A stretch of 64,000 nt of DNA from Pleurodeles waltl. Taxonomy: Eukaryota > Chordata > Amphibia > Caudata > Salamandridae. Shown here piece after piece: positions 43,387-54,319 of this stretch (within the stretch, counting starts at the first letter, position 1; the number at the start of each line of letters is the position of its first letter). Made by a program: the position numbers and the translations under genes. The stretch is from assembly GCF_031143425.1 (NCBI RefSeq), contig NC_090439.1, forward strand, positions 638,043,465-638,107,464, written 5' to 3'. A model generated the notes under the pieces. The model had not been told where the DNA came from. It saw nothing but the letters and a program-made list of their open reading frames with translations, and did no database searches.

Positions 43387-43860
43387 TTAGATCCAGAACT
43401 CATCACTTTTTTGCATAAAATGGGCAGAGACCCATGGAAGGGACTTGAGAAGTCCCTAAAAAATTGTCAAGATTGTTTACTGGATATTCTTGACCCGCTT
43501 GCTTGAATCATCAACATATCTAAAGAGGCATATCTCAAAGGACTTCTTGTAGATTTGGAGTTCCTGCGTGGCTGGAGCCAATGGGCCATGGTCTTCCTGG
43601 GTAATGTGAACGCCGCATTGAACACGGAAAGACACAAAGCAGTCCTCATGAGAATAGATCCCAAATCAGGGGATCTGGCAGAAAAAGAGGCCTCAGGAAA
43701 TCCAAAAGGTCTTCTCTTCGGTATGATGTGATAAAAACCTTTGGAAAATATGTTGCAACTTTTACTGCCTTGGACAAAGTCCAATCAAAAATGCGTAAAG
43801 TTTTCAATCCAAATGTTTGTGCTTGGGCTGGCAGAAGGGGACTTTCAGCCGGCCGCGGCT
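43387..43860 (+). pseudogene. DIRS ORF1 (Gag-like), second part
   Basis: Continues the Gag-like family pattern: LDPELITFLHKMGRDPWKGL, then SLKNCQDCLLDILDPLA, a stop, LEFLRGWSQWAMVFLGNVNA, LMRIDPKSGDLAEKEA, GLLFG, another stop, TFGKYVATFTALDKVQSKMR and AGRRGLSAGRGF (basic Gly-Arg tail, probably nucleic-acid binding). Stops lie near 43505 and 43730. The RT ORF overlaps its 3' end in a different frame, as is usual in DIRS. Confidence 0.8.
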
Positions 43861-44526
43861 TTCAAAGGTCCCAATATAATACCCACAGACCAGGGGGCAG
43901 AGGATGTCAATCGACCGCAGCTGCAGCCTTTTATCCACAAAGAGGGCACTATCAATGTGCCAGAGGGAACAGGTCCAGAGGACAACGTTCCTCACGTTAC
44001 CTGGGTGAGTACAAACACTCCTCTTTCTTCTTTTTCCTGGGAAAAAGTGGGAGGCCGTCTCAAACAGTTTACCCATATATGGGAAAGCATAACTCAGGAC
44101 CCTTGGGTTTTGGAAACTGCCAGAGGTTTCAAAATAGATTTCACAGAAACACCCCTTCAAAATTTTAGTCCAAGAGAACTAACAATGTCCTTAGATCACC
44201 CGAAAGTTGTAGACGAGGAGGTAAAATCTATTCGGGAAAAATGGGCGATTATAAAAGTGTGCATGGAATGCAAGGTCTTCTTCAGTACTCATTTCCTGGT
44301 GGAAAAGAAGGAAAAATCGTGGAGTCCTATCATAAATCTAAGAAAATTCAACCATTTTATAATTAACAGACATTTCAAGATGGAAGGGACCCATATTTTA
44401 AGGGACATGTTATTAAAAGACGATTGGTTTGTGAAATTAGATCTAAAAGAAGCGTATTGTACAATCCCCATGGCCAAAGATTGCCAACCTTACCTTCAGT
44501 TCACCTGGTGGAATTGTCTAGACTGA
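43741..44526 (+). pseudogene. DIRS reverse transcriptase, N-part
   Basis: 261 codons open. The N-terminal half (QPFIHKEGTI, RLKQFTHIWESITQDPWVLE) is the DIRS linker. RT proper begins FSTHFLVEKKEKSWSPIINL, RKFNHFIINRHFKMEGTHIL and DWFVKLDLKEAYCTIPMAKD, with the first catalytic Asp in KLDLKEAY. The frame ends at 44526 inside the LQFTWW segment and continues in another frame (FCALPFSLSLAPWCFTKVM-like codons at 44530-44590). ATG at 43741 lies inside ORF1 and is a plausible internal start. Confidence 0.88.
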
Positions 44527-45291
44527 TTTTGTGCACTTCCTTTCAGTCTCTCTTTAGCACCGTGGTGCTTCACCAAAGTAATGAGGGTGGTAGCATCCTT
44601 CCTAAGAAGAAGAGTTGTCCATATGATCATTCACTTAGATGATATCCTTATGTCCCAGTGTCAAATTCAAATCTCAGGAGATCTTGACATGGTTATGTCA
44701 CTTCTGGTAAGTTTGGATTTCCTTGTAATTATTCTTATTCTAAATATTCTTATTCCTGCTCAGTCTGTGGAGTTTTTGGGATGCACAACAGATACAATCA
44801 ATGTGCTTTTACTCCTTCCATCAAAAAAGATTTGCAAGAAACGCAAGGAAATTGGGTATGTCCTCAGACAAGAATCATTTACCCTGAGAGAATTAGCAAG
44901 ACTATTAGGTCTTCTTTCTTCTATTCAAGCAATATTTTCAGGCCCCTTGCTCTATCGTGCTCTACAGAGAATGAAGGCAAGAGCCCTTCAGAGAGTTTTA
45001 TGGTATGGAGACACGATACCTTTGGATCCAGAAAGGAGGATAGAACTGACTACGTGGTTAGAGAATTTAGAAGCCTGGAATGGTCGGTCAATCTTTAGTT
45101 CTTCATCAGATTTTATTCTAGAATCAGATGCGAGTGAAAGAGGTTGGAGTACACGCTTGGGTGTACAGGAGACTGGTGGATCATGGTCAAAAACAGAGAA
45201 GTTACACCACATAAACTATTTAGAATTAACTGCTTGTCTTTATGCCCTCATGAGTTTCAGGCACTGTCTGCAAGGCAGAGCTGTTTTATAG
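44527..45291 (+). pseudogene. DIRS reverse transcriptase C-part and RNase H
   Basis: VVHMIIHLDDILMSQ (near 44620) has the catalytic Asp pair. SVEFLGCTTDTINVLLLLPS follows as the RT thumb entry. RNase H reads FILESDASERGWSTRLG and HHINYLELTACLYALMSF, with Asp and Glu in place. The frame stops at 45291. An early frame change at about 44526-44581 separates it from the N-part. Confidence 0.88.
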
Positions 45292-45980
45292 AAGATGAAC
45301 AATGTTTCTGCTGTAGCTTATATAAATCACTTGGGGTACGAAATTTTGGATCCGGCAGTTTCAGCCAAGAAACTTTGGATATTCTGCTTAAAACACAAAA
45401 GACAAATGTTTTTGCAGATTGGAATTCAAGATTTTTGATGGTTTACAGAGATTGGAAGCTCAACAAAGAAATTTTTCTAATGTTGGGGTCCTCTGGAGAT
45501 AGACTTCTTTGCGTGCAGACTGACATTTCAACTGAAGAAACATTACAGTTGAATGCCAGATCAAGGAGCTCTAACTGTGAATGCCTTCCCTCAGAAATGG
45601 AACAGGCCAGATTCTTATGCGTTCCCCCCTTTGCAATGATCCAGAAGATCCTTCAGAAAGTGAGATAGGAAAGATGCTCCCTTGCTCTAGTAACTCGGTT
45701 TTGGGTCTCACAGGCGTGATTCTCCATGACTTTGGAACTAGTTTGCGACATTCCTTTTTTTCTTCCGGACATTGAGGATCTTCTGAAATACGTAGATAGA
45801 GAGTAACACCCTCTGCTAAAGTAAGGGACTTTGAGCCTTCTCGCATGGAAAATATCAGGAGATCCTCAGAGATGTCAGGTCTTTTGGTGAAGAGCTGAAG
45901 AACTTCTTGAGGAATCTTGGGCTCCAGGAATCTGGTGTAGGTACAAAGGAATCTCGAAGACCTGGATATGTTGGTGCATG
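45292..45980 (+). pseudogene. DIRS RNase H to recombinase linker
   Basis: Frames broken by many stops still read INHLGYEILDPAVSAKKLW, DWNSRFLMVYRDWKLNKEIF, RSSNCECLP in one frame against DQGALTVNAFPQKWNRPDSYAFPPF in another, then PFAMIQKILQKVR. This corresponds to the conserved DIRS segment after RNase H. No methyltransferase motif (DPPY or similar) was found, although some DIRS lineages carry one. Confidence 0.7.
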
Positions 45981-46770
45981 GAGAGGAACTTGTATTTCGT
46001 GGAGGCACCTATAGCAGAAGTGGTAAACTTTTTGGTGGAACAATTTGATAAGGGTCTCAGTTATAGAATCATCAACTGTTATATACCTGCGATATCAGCA
46101 GGTCACAGTATGATTAATAGCAAGATTGTAGGGAAGAATGTTTTGATATGTAGAGTGCTTAAAAGCATCAGATTGAGAAGACCACCAATCCCAAGATATC
46201 AAACTTTATTGGATGCTAACTTGGTTCAGAGCGTGTTTTCTTCATGGCCAGGGAATAGGTTTTTTTTAGTTAAAGAAATTCTTTATGAAACTAGCTACTT
46301 TACTTTGTCTGATCTTCGCCAAAGGGCTTTGTATGTTAAAGTATTAGAGATAAGTAACTGCCTTTATGACCCTTTCGGAGTGATCTTTGATATAACTAGA
46401 AGAACTAAACCATGTCAGATACAATCTTTTACCTAAGATATGATTCATATAAGAAATTGTGTGTGGTGGATTGCATAAAGAAGTATGATCCTTGTGTGAG
46501 TTAATTTTGTCCACATGGTACTAATCAATTGAAGATTTCTTTTGTCAAACCATTTGAAGCGGTCACTACTGCTACCAACACTAGGTGGGTGAAATGCATT
46601 ATGAAAGAGGCTGGTATTGATTTGTTAAAGTTTTTGTGCTCATTCAGTAAGCGGTGCAATGGTTAGTCAAGCCTTTTAGAAAGGCGGAAGATTAGAAGAC
46701 ATCATGAAAGCTGCTGATTGGTCTAATGCAACCACGTTTGCTCACCATTAATGTAAACCAATCTGATGTG
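45981..46770 (+). pseudogene. DIRS tyrosine recombinase, active site lost
   Basis: 45978-46436 gives VNFLVEQFDKGLSYRIINCY, IPAISAGHSMI, RRPPIPRYQTLLDANLVQSV and LTLSDLRQRALYVK-like text (the file reads FTLSDLRQRALYVKVLEISN), typical of DIRS recombinase core. Later frames give HSVSGAM at 46641-46661 where the family has HxxR, so the Arg codon is Ser (AGC). EDIMKAADWSNATTF follows, and then HH plus a stop where the FYYKP-type Tyr region should be. Two catalytic positions are therefore gone besides the frame breaks. Confidence 0.78.
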
Positions 46771-46824
46771 GTTTTGGAGGGCTACCAACATGCATAGTGG
46801 TAGCCTCCGGTCATGTAATGAAAT

Positions 46825-46884
46825 AGCGATTCTCCAAATTAAATGCTAAGAGAATCTGGATTTTATTAAAGACACAGAGGCTAA
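46825..46884 (+). repeat. DIRS internal complementary repeat
   Basis: These 60 bp are the reverse complement of 49537-49596 with about five mismatches ('AGCGATTCT..AAATTAAATG', AGAGAATCTGGATTT, ATTAAAGACAC, GAGGCTAA). They also share GGATTT.ATTA...GAGGCTA with the outer part of the left terminal repeat. An internal segment complementary to the element's ends is a hallmark of DIRS and is thought to template the junction of the circular intermediate. Confidence 0.82.
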
Positions 46885-46979
46885 CATTATCCCATCCTCC
46901 CACACCAGTTGGTTCGTTATAAGCATAAAAAAGAGAAAAGGTTTTCTCTATTATGTTCAACATTTTGTATTTTAGGAAT
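46885..46979 (+). other. DIRS sequence between internal repeat and solo LTR
   Basis: No motif. The GGAAT at 46975-46979 is the left copy of the LTR target-site duplication. DIRS sequence resumes at 49204 after the right copy. Confidence 0.7.
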
Positions 46980-49198
46980 TGTTAGAAGTGGGTTATTGGT
47001 TGGCAGTCAGGTTACCCCCTGTCCAAGCAAGGACCCTCACTCTAGTCAGGGTAAAAGAGAATCACCCCCAGCTAGCCCCTGCTTACCCCCTTGGTAGCTT
47101 GGCACGAGCAGTAGGCTTAACTTCAGAGTGCTAGGTGTAAAGTATTTGTACCAACACACACAGTAACTTAGTGAAAATGCTACAAAATGACACAAAACAG
47201 GTTTAGAAAAATAGAGAATATTTATCTAAGCAATACAAGACCAAAACAACAAAAATCCACCATACAAAAGTCAAGTTATCAATTAAAAAGCAAAAAGAGT
47301 TTTCATGTAGTTTTAAACACACACTAACACTGTTACCGTGAAAATGTACCTTGGGTGCGTCAAAAATAACCCAGCACGAGCTAGTGTGCGTCAAAAAGGG
47401 CCTGTGATGCGTCGATTTCCGTCACGAGCGAGACCTTGCGTCGTTTCTCCTTTCGTCGGGTGTGGGCGCGTCGTTTCTTCTCTCCGCAGGAGAGCGATCT
47501 GTCGATCAGGTCAGTACTCTAGGGTCCGGGCAGGCCTTGCGTACTTTTTACAAGCCCAGCACTACTTGCGTAGGAAATCCAGCTGCACGATGACCCAAAA
47601 ACCACGCAGCACGGGTTGCGATCTCACCAGCCTCCGTCAGCGATGCTGCATGTCATTTCTCCAGCTTTGTGTGTCGATTCTTCGGTCGTGTTGCAGGTGA
47701 GCGTTGATTTTTCAGCCACCGATCGGAGTCACATTGATCTTTTCCCCGCTCGGCGTTCTGTGCTTGGATTTCTTCCTCTTAGGCTGCCAGCTTCTCCTTT
47801 CAGGGTCCCAGGAACTGGATGGGCACCACTTGGAAGAGAGGGGGTCTCTCCAGAGACTCCAGATGCTGGCAGAGAGAAGTCTTTGCTGTCCCTGAGACTT
47901 CAAACAACAGGAGGCAAGCTCTAAATCAAGCCCTTGGAGATTTTCACAAGATGGAAGGCACACAAAGTCCAGTCTTTGCCCTCTTACTCTGGCAGAAGCA
48001 GCAACTGCAGGATAGCTCCGCAAAGCACAGTCACAGGCAGGGCAGCTCCTCTTCCTCAGCTCTTCAGCTCTTCTCCAGGCAGAGGTTCCTCTTGGTTTCC
48101 GGAAGTGTTCTAAAGTCTGTGGTTTTGGGTGCCCTTCTTATACCCAATTTCTCCTTTGAAGCAGGCCTACTTCAAAGCAAAGTATCTCTTGAATGTGAAA
48201 TCCTGCCTTGCCCATGCCAGGCCCCAGACACTCACCAGGGGGTTGGAGACTGCATTGTGTGAGGGCAAACACAGCCCTTTCAGGTGTGAGTGACCACTGC
48301 TTCTCTCCCTCCTAGCACAGATGGCTCATCAGGATATGCAGGCTACACCCCAGCTCCCTTTGTGACGCTGTCTAGTGTGAGGTGCCACCAGCCCAACTGT
48401 CAAACTGACCCAGACAGGGAATCCACAAACAGGCAGAGTAACAGAAATGGTATAAGCAAGAAAATGCTCACTTTCTAAAAGTGGCATTTTCAAACACACA
48501 ATCTTAAAATCAACTTCACTAAAAGATGTGCTTTAAAATTGTGAGCTCAGAGACCCAAAACTTCACATGTCCATCCGCTCCCAAAGGGAATCTACACTTT
48601 AATCAGATTTAAAGGTAGCCCCCATGTTAACCTATGAGAGGGACAGGCCTGGCAACAGTGAAAAACAAATTTAGCAATATTTCACTGTTAGGACATATAA
48701 AACACATTAATATATGTCCTACCTTAACCATACACTGCACCCTGCCCTTGGGCTACCTAGGGACTACCTTAGGGGTGCCTTACATGTAAGAAAAGGGAAG
48801 GTTTAGGCCTGGCAAGTGGGTACACTTGCCATGTCGAATTTACAGTTAAAACTGCACACACAGACACTGCAGTGGCAGGTCTGAGACATGATTACAGAGC
48901 TACTAATGTGGGTGGCACAACCAGTGCTGCAGGCCCACTAGTAGCATTTGGCTTACAGGCCCTGGGCACCTCTAGTGCACTTTACTAGGGACTTATTAGT
49001 AAATCAAATATGGCAATCATTGATAAGCCAATTACATACACATTTTGTAAATGAGCACTTGCACTTTAGCACTGGTTAGCAGTGGTAAAGTGCCCATAGT
49101 AACAAAAACAGCAAAATCAGAGTCCAGCACACATCAACAACCTGGGAAACAGAGGCAAAACGTTAAGGGAGATCACGCCAAGGATGAAAAGTCTAACA
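46980..49198 (+). mobile_element. Solo LTR (family F), 2219 bp, with GGAAT duplication
   Basis: Ends are TGTTAGA...TCTAACA, perfect 7-bp inverted termini with TG/CA. GGAAT is repeated exactly at 46975-46979 and 49199-49203. There is no internal retroviral region and no second LTR, so this is a solo LTR left by LTR-LTR recombination. It holds GC-rich segments with many CGTC words (47340-47760), a TC/AG-rich middle and the AAAGTGGCATTTTC palindromic block near 48478. Short frames in it lack family motifs. The intact ends and duplication make it the youngest family F copy here. Confidence 0.9.
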
Positions 49199-49403
49199 GG
49201 AATCTTGATTGTAATTATATTATTGTTACTAAACAACTTATTTACAAACTGTATTCTTTTCTAATTACATTTATCCTTACAGACAATAACTAATAGGTCA
49301 ACTTCACAGACATGTTCGCCTGAAGTTTTGCATTTAGTTTTTGGATGTTTCTTTACTTCTCTACCAGGACGATAGGAGTAACTTTGGATCTACAACTCAC
49401 ACA

Positions 49404-49596
49404 TTTAAAAGAGGCATATCTCTATGTGCATGGATTAGTTATGTGTTGCCAATGTTTTGTTCTTGATTGACTTGTTTCTGATGTAGTGGTTGTTCAAGTG
49501 CTGCATGGAGTAGCATTAAAGGATAAGTGCATAATCTTAGCCTCAGTGTCTTTAATGAAATCCAGATTCTCTTGGCATTTAATTTATAGAATCGCT
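49404..49596 (+). repeat. DIRS right inverted terminal repeat
   Basis: Partner of 40642-40800 and, in its outer 60 bp, of the internal repeat at 46825-46884. The stretch from 49374 can be translated to VTLDLQLTHLKEAYLYVHGL, which looks like RT motif A; because most of it lies in the inverted repeat, I treat this as chance or an ancestral overlap. Confidence 0.82.
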
Positions 49597-50322
49597 GTTG
49601 TCTGAGCCGGACTCACATATTCAATGGACATAGTGATTGTTGACATTATGGGATACTGGATTCTAAGGAATGGAACTATACATGGAGCAAGATGCACTTG
49701 GAGCTGATTGAATCTCTCCAAATGAACAAATATATGTTTAAGTTTGAGTAACCAGTTGGCTTGCCATCAATTTCCACTGGTTTTGAGTAAATGCCTGCCT
49801 TGCTACCTAGTTATTCAGGTTCACTATTAGACTTTAAGAAACTCTGTTCAGCAGCACAGAGAATGGAATTGCATCGGTAAAGGAAGCAGGGGTGTTGATT
49901 TGCCAAAAACCTAGGGTAGCAGAAATGACATCACATCATCATAGTAAGTGACATTATAAGAATCTTGATTTTTTCTAGGAAGGCATGCCACTTGACCTTA
50001 ACATCACACTTACACTCTCTTACACCCAATTACATTCATTATTAGTCATTCTCACTCACTCATTTGCATTCACCCTAAATCTCACTCATACTTGTTATCA
50101 TTCCGGCCCAGGTTTACTAAAACTTTGCATCATGTTTTTGTCACTTTTTTCTGGGTGGGATTTACTATCCAGCACAAATCCTGATTTGCTTTCGATAGTG
50201 TCCCAAAGTAACGCCAGTTGAGCTATGTGATGATTTGCGTTATTTTGCATCAAGGGGGCTTCCATGGGTGGTGCATGGGAGTTTCTGTGCAACCACCCAC
50301 ATGTTTTAATGTAAATCCTTAC
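49597..50322. other. Unassigned DNA
   Basis: No gene recognised. 49985-50105 is a decayed TCACTCA/TTACACTC-type simple repeat. 50190-50290 has GTTATTTTGCATCAAGGGGG, reminiscent of the MITE interior, but no ends were found. Confidence 0.5.
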
Positions 50323-50563
50323 TGTTGTAATTAAAGATGGATCCTTTGTTTGTTATATGATAAGGGTTTATTCAGCTTAGTTACAGGATACAGGTAATGC
50401 TCCACCAGGAGCAGGATTCTTGCTGCTCAGACCACTCTCACCAATTTACCATTCACATCAACCTGGCACTCATCAACATTCGTGACCTCACACACACACT
50501 GGCTAAGCAGTAGGGAACTGGTAACTTTGGAGGGAATGCATAGCAACAATTCAAGTCACAACA
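50323..50563 (-). repeat. 3' LTR of the small element
   Basis: Direct repeat of 52475-52700. Shared words: AAAGATGGATCCTTTGT, 'TTTATTCAGCTTAGTTACA', 'CCACTCTCACCAA', GAACTGGTAACT, GAATGCATAGCAACA and TTCAAGTCACAACA. Confidence 0.92.
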
Positions 50564-50749
50564 CATCTCCTCTGCTTAGAGAAAACAAATGATGTAAATA
50601 CCATTGTCCTTTAACATAAGGACAAATAGATGGTAGTACAAATTGAAACTGAACAAATTAGTAAATAAAAACGACTAAAAATGAAAATAAATAATAAACA
50701 GTCCTAAAATATCAGATACAGTAGTAATCACATAATGCAATTCAGTTAC

Positions 50750-50880
50750 ATTCACCCCTTCTGCACACACTATAACACAGAGGTGCAACATACTCATCAA
50801 CACAACACCACACTCACCCCCTTCTGCAACACACTATAACAAGAGGTGCAAATACTTATTAATACAACACTGCATATAAA
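50750..50880. repeat. 62-bp direct duplication
   Basis: CACCCCTTCTGCACACACTATAACACAGAGGTG-like text at 50754 recurs at 50815 with small changes (CTTCTGCAACACACTATAAC), each followed by CAACAC repeats. It lies next to the 28-bp minisatellite. Confidence 0.8.
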
Positions 50881-51240
50881 CGCATCACTAGGGTACACAA
50901 CCCTGCAACGCAACACTAGGATACTCAAACCTGCAATGCAACATTTGGGTACTCAACCCTGCAACACAGCACAAGGGTACATGACTCTGCAATGCAAACT
51001 AGGGTAAGCAACCTTGCAACACAACACTTGGTTACACAACCCTACAATGCAACACTAGGGTACACAACCCTGCAATGCAACACTTGAGTACACAACCCTG
51101 CAACACTAGGGTACACGACCTGGCAATGAAAGATTAGGGTACATGACCCTGCAATGCAACATTAGGTTACATGACCCTGCAATGCACCATTAGGTTACAT
51201 GACCCTGCAATGCACCATTATGGTACTCGACTGTGCAAAT
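50881..51240. repeat. 28-bp minisatellite, about 12 copies
   Basis: The unit is CAACACTAGGGTACACAACC followed by CTGCAATG, with variants at the TAGGG and ACAACC positions. Some copies have lost several bases (near 50995 and 51100). The second half of the array favours GGTTACATGACC, so variants are regionally clustered. It lies inside the small LTR element. Confidence 0.92.
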
Positions 51241-52474
51241 CAACATAAATTCAAATTAAAGCATTCAGACAAATATTGTGCATTCTAACAATTTACACAT
51301 GCATCAAATCCCAATTGGCAGCAAAGTCAGCATGGCATAGATGGCCATACTCTCACAGTAAAATCAGCATGGCCTCACTTCTCACACAAGTTTGTACTCT
51401 CCGATCGGGTAGCTTACACTGGATAGTCAGTATACTTGGGAGTACGTTGAAAACAAATGTCAATTTTTTAAGAAACAAATTCCTCACTGCTAAGTTTGCT
51501 GCTAATTGATGATGATAGACACAAAGTCCCAAGGTGTGAATGTCACCGCACACTCCTTTCTCATGGAACAGTGACTAGACAGTAGCCACTGCCGCAAACC
51601 TTGATGAACTGATGATAGGTGCTTCAATATAGTATTAAAAGTACACCTTATGAGCTATAGTAGCACATTGAAAACATCCCAATTGAAGAAGATGGCTGCA
51701 GATGCATTGCATAATTTTCCAAGATAAATTGAGCTTGTCTTGCCAGTGTGGTGTGCGTTGCTTAATGCCAGTTTCCATAGGCATGACCTCTACTGTGCTC
51801 TCCATAGTGCGAGTATGCCTTAAGGAGAATTAGCCTTCACATGCAGCAGTCGTTACATGCAGCTTGAGTCTCAAAGAACGTTAGGCAAGTCTTGCTTAAT
51901 TCAGTAGTGCGCAGCTTAATTACACATGCCGGTTAAGTGTATTTCTTGAAAAATAACCCTCGCACAACAGCATGAGCTCTCACCCTAATGGGGCTAAATC
52001 CTCCCAAAACACACCATTACTGTGATGTTTTCTCAAATGCTGGCTCCATGCTGGTTCAATTCTGGTTCATAAAGCGTATGCCAATAAACCTGCACTTTAG
52101 TTCCTCAAGTGGCTGATGCCAGTAACTTCACATTAGAAATTCTGCATTCTTTGTTAATCTGCGCTGCCAGTACACACCCCACTGGCATGTCTTTGCAAAG
52201 CGATGAAATGCGGTATATGCCAACTCCAACCATGTTGACACCAAAGTCACAGTAAATCAGCATACACTTTTAAAATGAAGCCAGTCAAACTCCCAAGACT
52301 TCTGTTAAACTCAGGCTGTCTGATGAGAAAGACACTGGTGGGGCTTCGAGGGTGTTCTTCTTCACTTCAGGCTTAAATTTCCTTTTCTCTTAATCTTCCT
52401 TTAAGTTTCTCCTGTAGGTTCAGTTTCTCATTAATTTCCTCCCATGCATAGATTCTTTCTCCAGTCATCACCAG

Positions 52475-52700
52475 TGTTGTAACTAAAGATGGATCCTTTG
52501 TAGTTTATATGATGTACGTTTATTCAGCTTAGTTACAAGTTACAGGTAACAGGTAACAGGTAACCCCCCATCAGGAGTAGCATCCTTACTGTTCAGCCCA
52601 CTCTCACCAACTGACCATTCACACCAACCAGGCACACTGATGAGCAGCGGAGAACTGGTAACTAAGGAGAGAATGCATAGCAACATTTCAAGTCACAACA
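52475..52700 (-). repeat. 5' LTR of the small element
   Basis: Partner of 50323-50563. It contains a short ACAGGTA triplication (GTTACAGGTAACAGGTAACA) absent from the other LTR and lacks about 20 bp near GTGACCTCACACACACA. Confidence 0.92.
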
Positions 52701-54319
52701 CTTCCCTATAAACATTGGTAAACAGGAATTTGTATCAGAATCTAATGACTCCTTGAGGCAGGCATAACAAGGAGAAATGCTTTAATTTTTCCTCGTTTTC
52801 CCAACTTTGCATATAAAGTGCATTGTACAGCACACATACAAGGTTGGAAAAGCCTTAAAACATAGTTGTTTATATTGGAAGTGACCCCTTCAGTACAATA
52901 CTTATGCTTTAGTGAACGCACACACTTTTGCACTATGGCACAAATGTGTGTGTTGTCTGCCAAAAGTGCACCAGTGCACAGGGAGAGACAAAATGCACCC
53001 TATCTTAGTATATATCATGATTTTTTTCTCTCTCCTTTTAAAGCAAGGCAGCTAGCAACTTTTGTGCAGCATTCTCACTCACTACCTGTCACTGACTCTC
53101 ACTCACTTTCACTCACACACACATGCCTATTCATACAGTCTCATAGAGTTCTTATGCTCTTTCTCACATAAACATACTCTCACCCGCAAGCATGCACACA
53201 ACGTAAATTTAAAACCATTGTTACATACCAGAGCTGCCACCAAATGTCCTTTTTCAGTTAGTGTGCTCCATTTTTTTATTACACTAACAGGGAATGATAG
53301 AATATTATTCCCTATTAGTATAATGAGAAACAGGCAGCAGATAAGGAATATGGAGCTGCCCTGTATTCTGGGCACTGATTTTCCCACCTTCGAAACCATG
53401 GGTTGCAAAGGTAGTGCCAGTGGTCGCAAAGGGCATGCCAAAGGGTTGCAGCTGCGACCCCGGCTACCCCTAAATGATATCTATGAAAGGAAACAGTTGT
53501 CTATATGCCATGTGTTGAGAATATAGAATGGAAGAAAACATCTGCTGTTGCCGAACCTTGAAGAAGATGGAGGTAGACTGATTTTGTGATAACTTGCCTT
53601 AATCATCCCAGAACTTCAGTTCTTGCTTTGTACCCATGCTGCCATGAGGACTTCTGCCTGCAAAGAGTAGCCTAAATTCAGAACCTGTTTACACTGTACA
53701 GTGAAATGGAAAGAAGGTGGTTCTCTTTGTAATCTCTCTACATCACTTCGGGGGAACTCTAGTGTATGAGGCATTTTAAGAAGTGTAGGTCTCACCGAGT
53801 GCTTACTTTGAGCCGGGGTGGTGGAATGGTTGTGGGGGAACCACTGTCACTCGTTTTTGGGGACTGGCACTTATTTTTCCTCATCAGATAATTCTCAAGA
53901 ACAAGAGAGGGAAAAAAACAAATGATAAAGAAGGAGGAAGAGAAAGATGGAAAAAAACTTCACCAAAGGAGAAAGCAGGAACCTGCAAGAGAAAATGAAT
54001 GGGGCAGGCAGTGTGTGGAAGTGGAGGCCTGAGTAGTACTCAGGACTAAACAGCCTTAGTATTCGAGGTGCTGAATTTTAATAGCGCTGACCACTGACCT
54101 CTGAGCAATGCTTTGGGCACCAGCACTCATTATTATGTAAATGAATCATTGGTCTCACCACATTCGAAACTTGTTCTCTCACTGCCATCCAACCGGAGTA
54201 GCAAGCTAGTAGTAACCGCACCTCCCCCTTCTCCCAAATATTTTGATTATTATGTTGTGCTCCCAATCAAAGCACCTGCTGCTCCAAAAGGTGCGACCAA
54301 AAAAAAGGTCCAAAGTTTA
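52701..54319. other. Unassigned DNA
   Basis: 53060-53130 is a decayed TCACTCAC simple repeat. No gene or element recognised. Frames of 70-150 codons here have no family motif. Confidence 0.5.

Larger units (their letters stand above)
40642..49596 (+). mobile_element. DIRS-type retrotransposon with two nested insertions
   Basis: Inverted terminal repeats at 40642-40800 and about 49404-49596 enclose ORF1 (Gag-like), RT/RNase H, tyrosine recombinase and an internal complementary repeat, the diagnostic DIRS-1 plan. Removing the 1057-bp MITE and the 2219-bp solo LTR with their duplications leaves about 5.7 kb, a normal DIRS size. DIRS elements replicate through circular DNA and integrate with a tyrosine recombinase, leaving no target duplication. 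Stops and frameshifts in all ORFs make this copy inactive. Confidence 0.85.
50323..52700 (-). mobile_element. Small non-coding LTR element (TRIM/LARD-like)
   Basis: LTRs of about 241 bp (50323-50563) and 226 bp (52475-52700) start TGTTGTGACTTGAA and end TTACAACA on the minus strand. A purine-rich AAGCAGAGGAGATG sits directly before the left LTR on the minus strand and looks like the polypurine tract, so the element reads right to left. After the right LTR the minus strand reads CTGGTGATGACTGG, a possible primer site starting TGG. Flanks CTTAC and CTTCC match in four of five bases. The 1.9-kb interior has no RT, Gag or protease motif. Confidence 0.82.

Noticed and set aside
44527..45980. DIRS methyltransferase domain
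   Set aside because: Some DIRS lineages carry one, but no DPPY-like or SAM-binding motif could be read in any frame here.
49374..49440. RT motif A-like peptide VTLDLQLTHLKEAYLYVHGL
   Set aside because: Most of it lies in the DIRS right terminal repeat, and no other RT motif surrounds it.
50881..51240. Possible CRISPR array of 28-bp repeats
   Set aside because: Units abut directly without spacers, so this is a minisatellite inside an LTR element.
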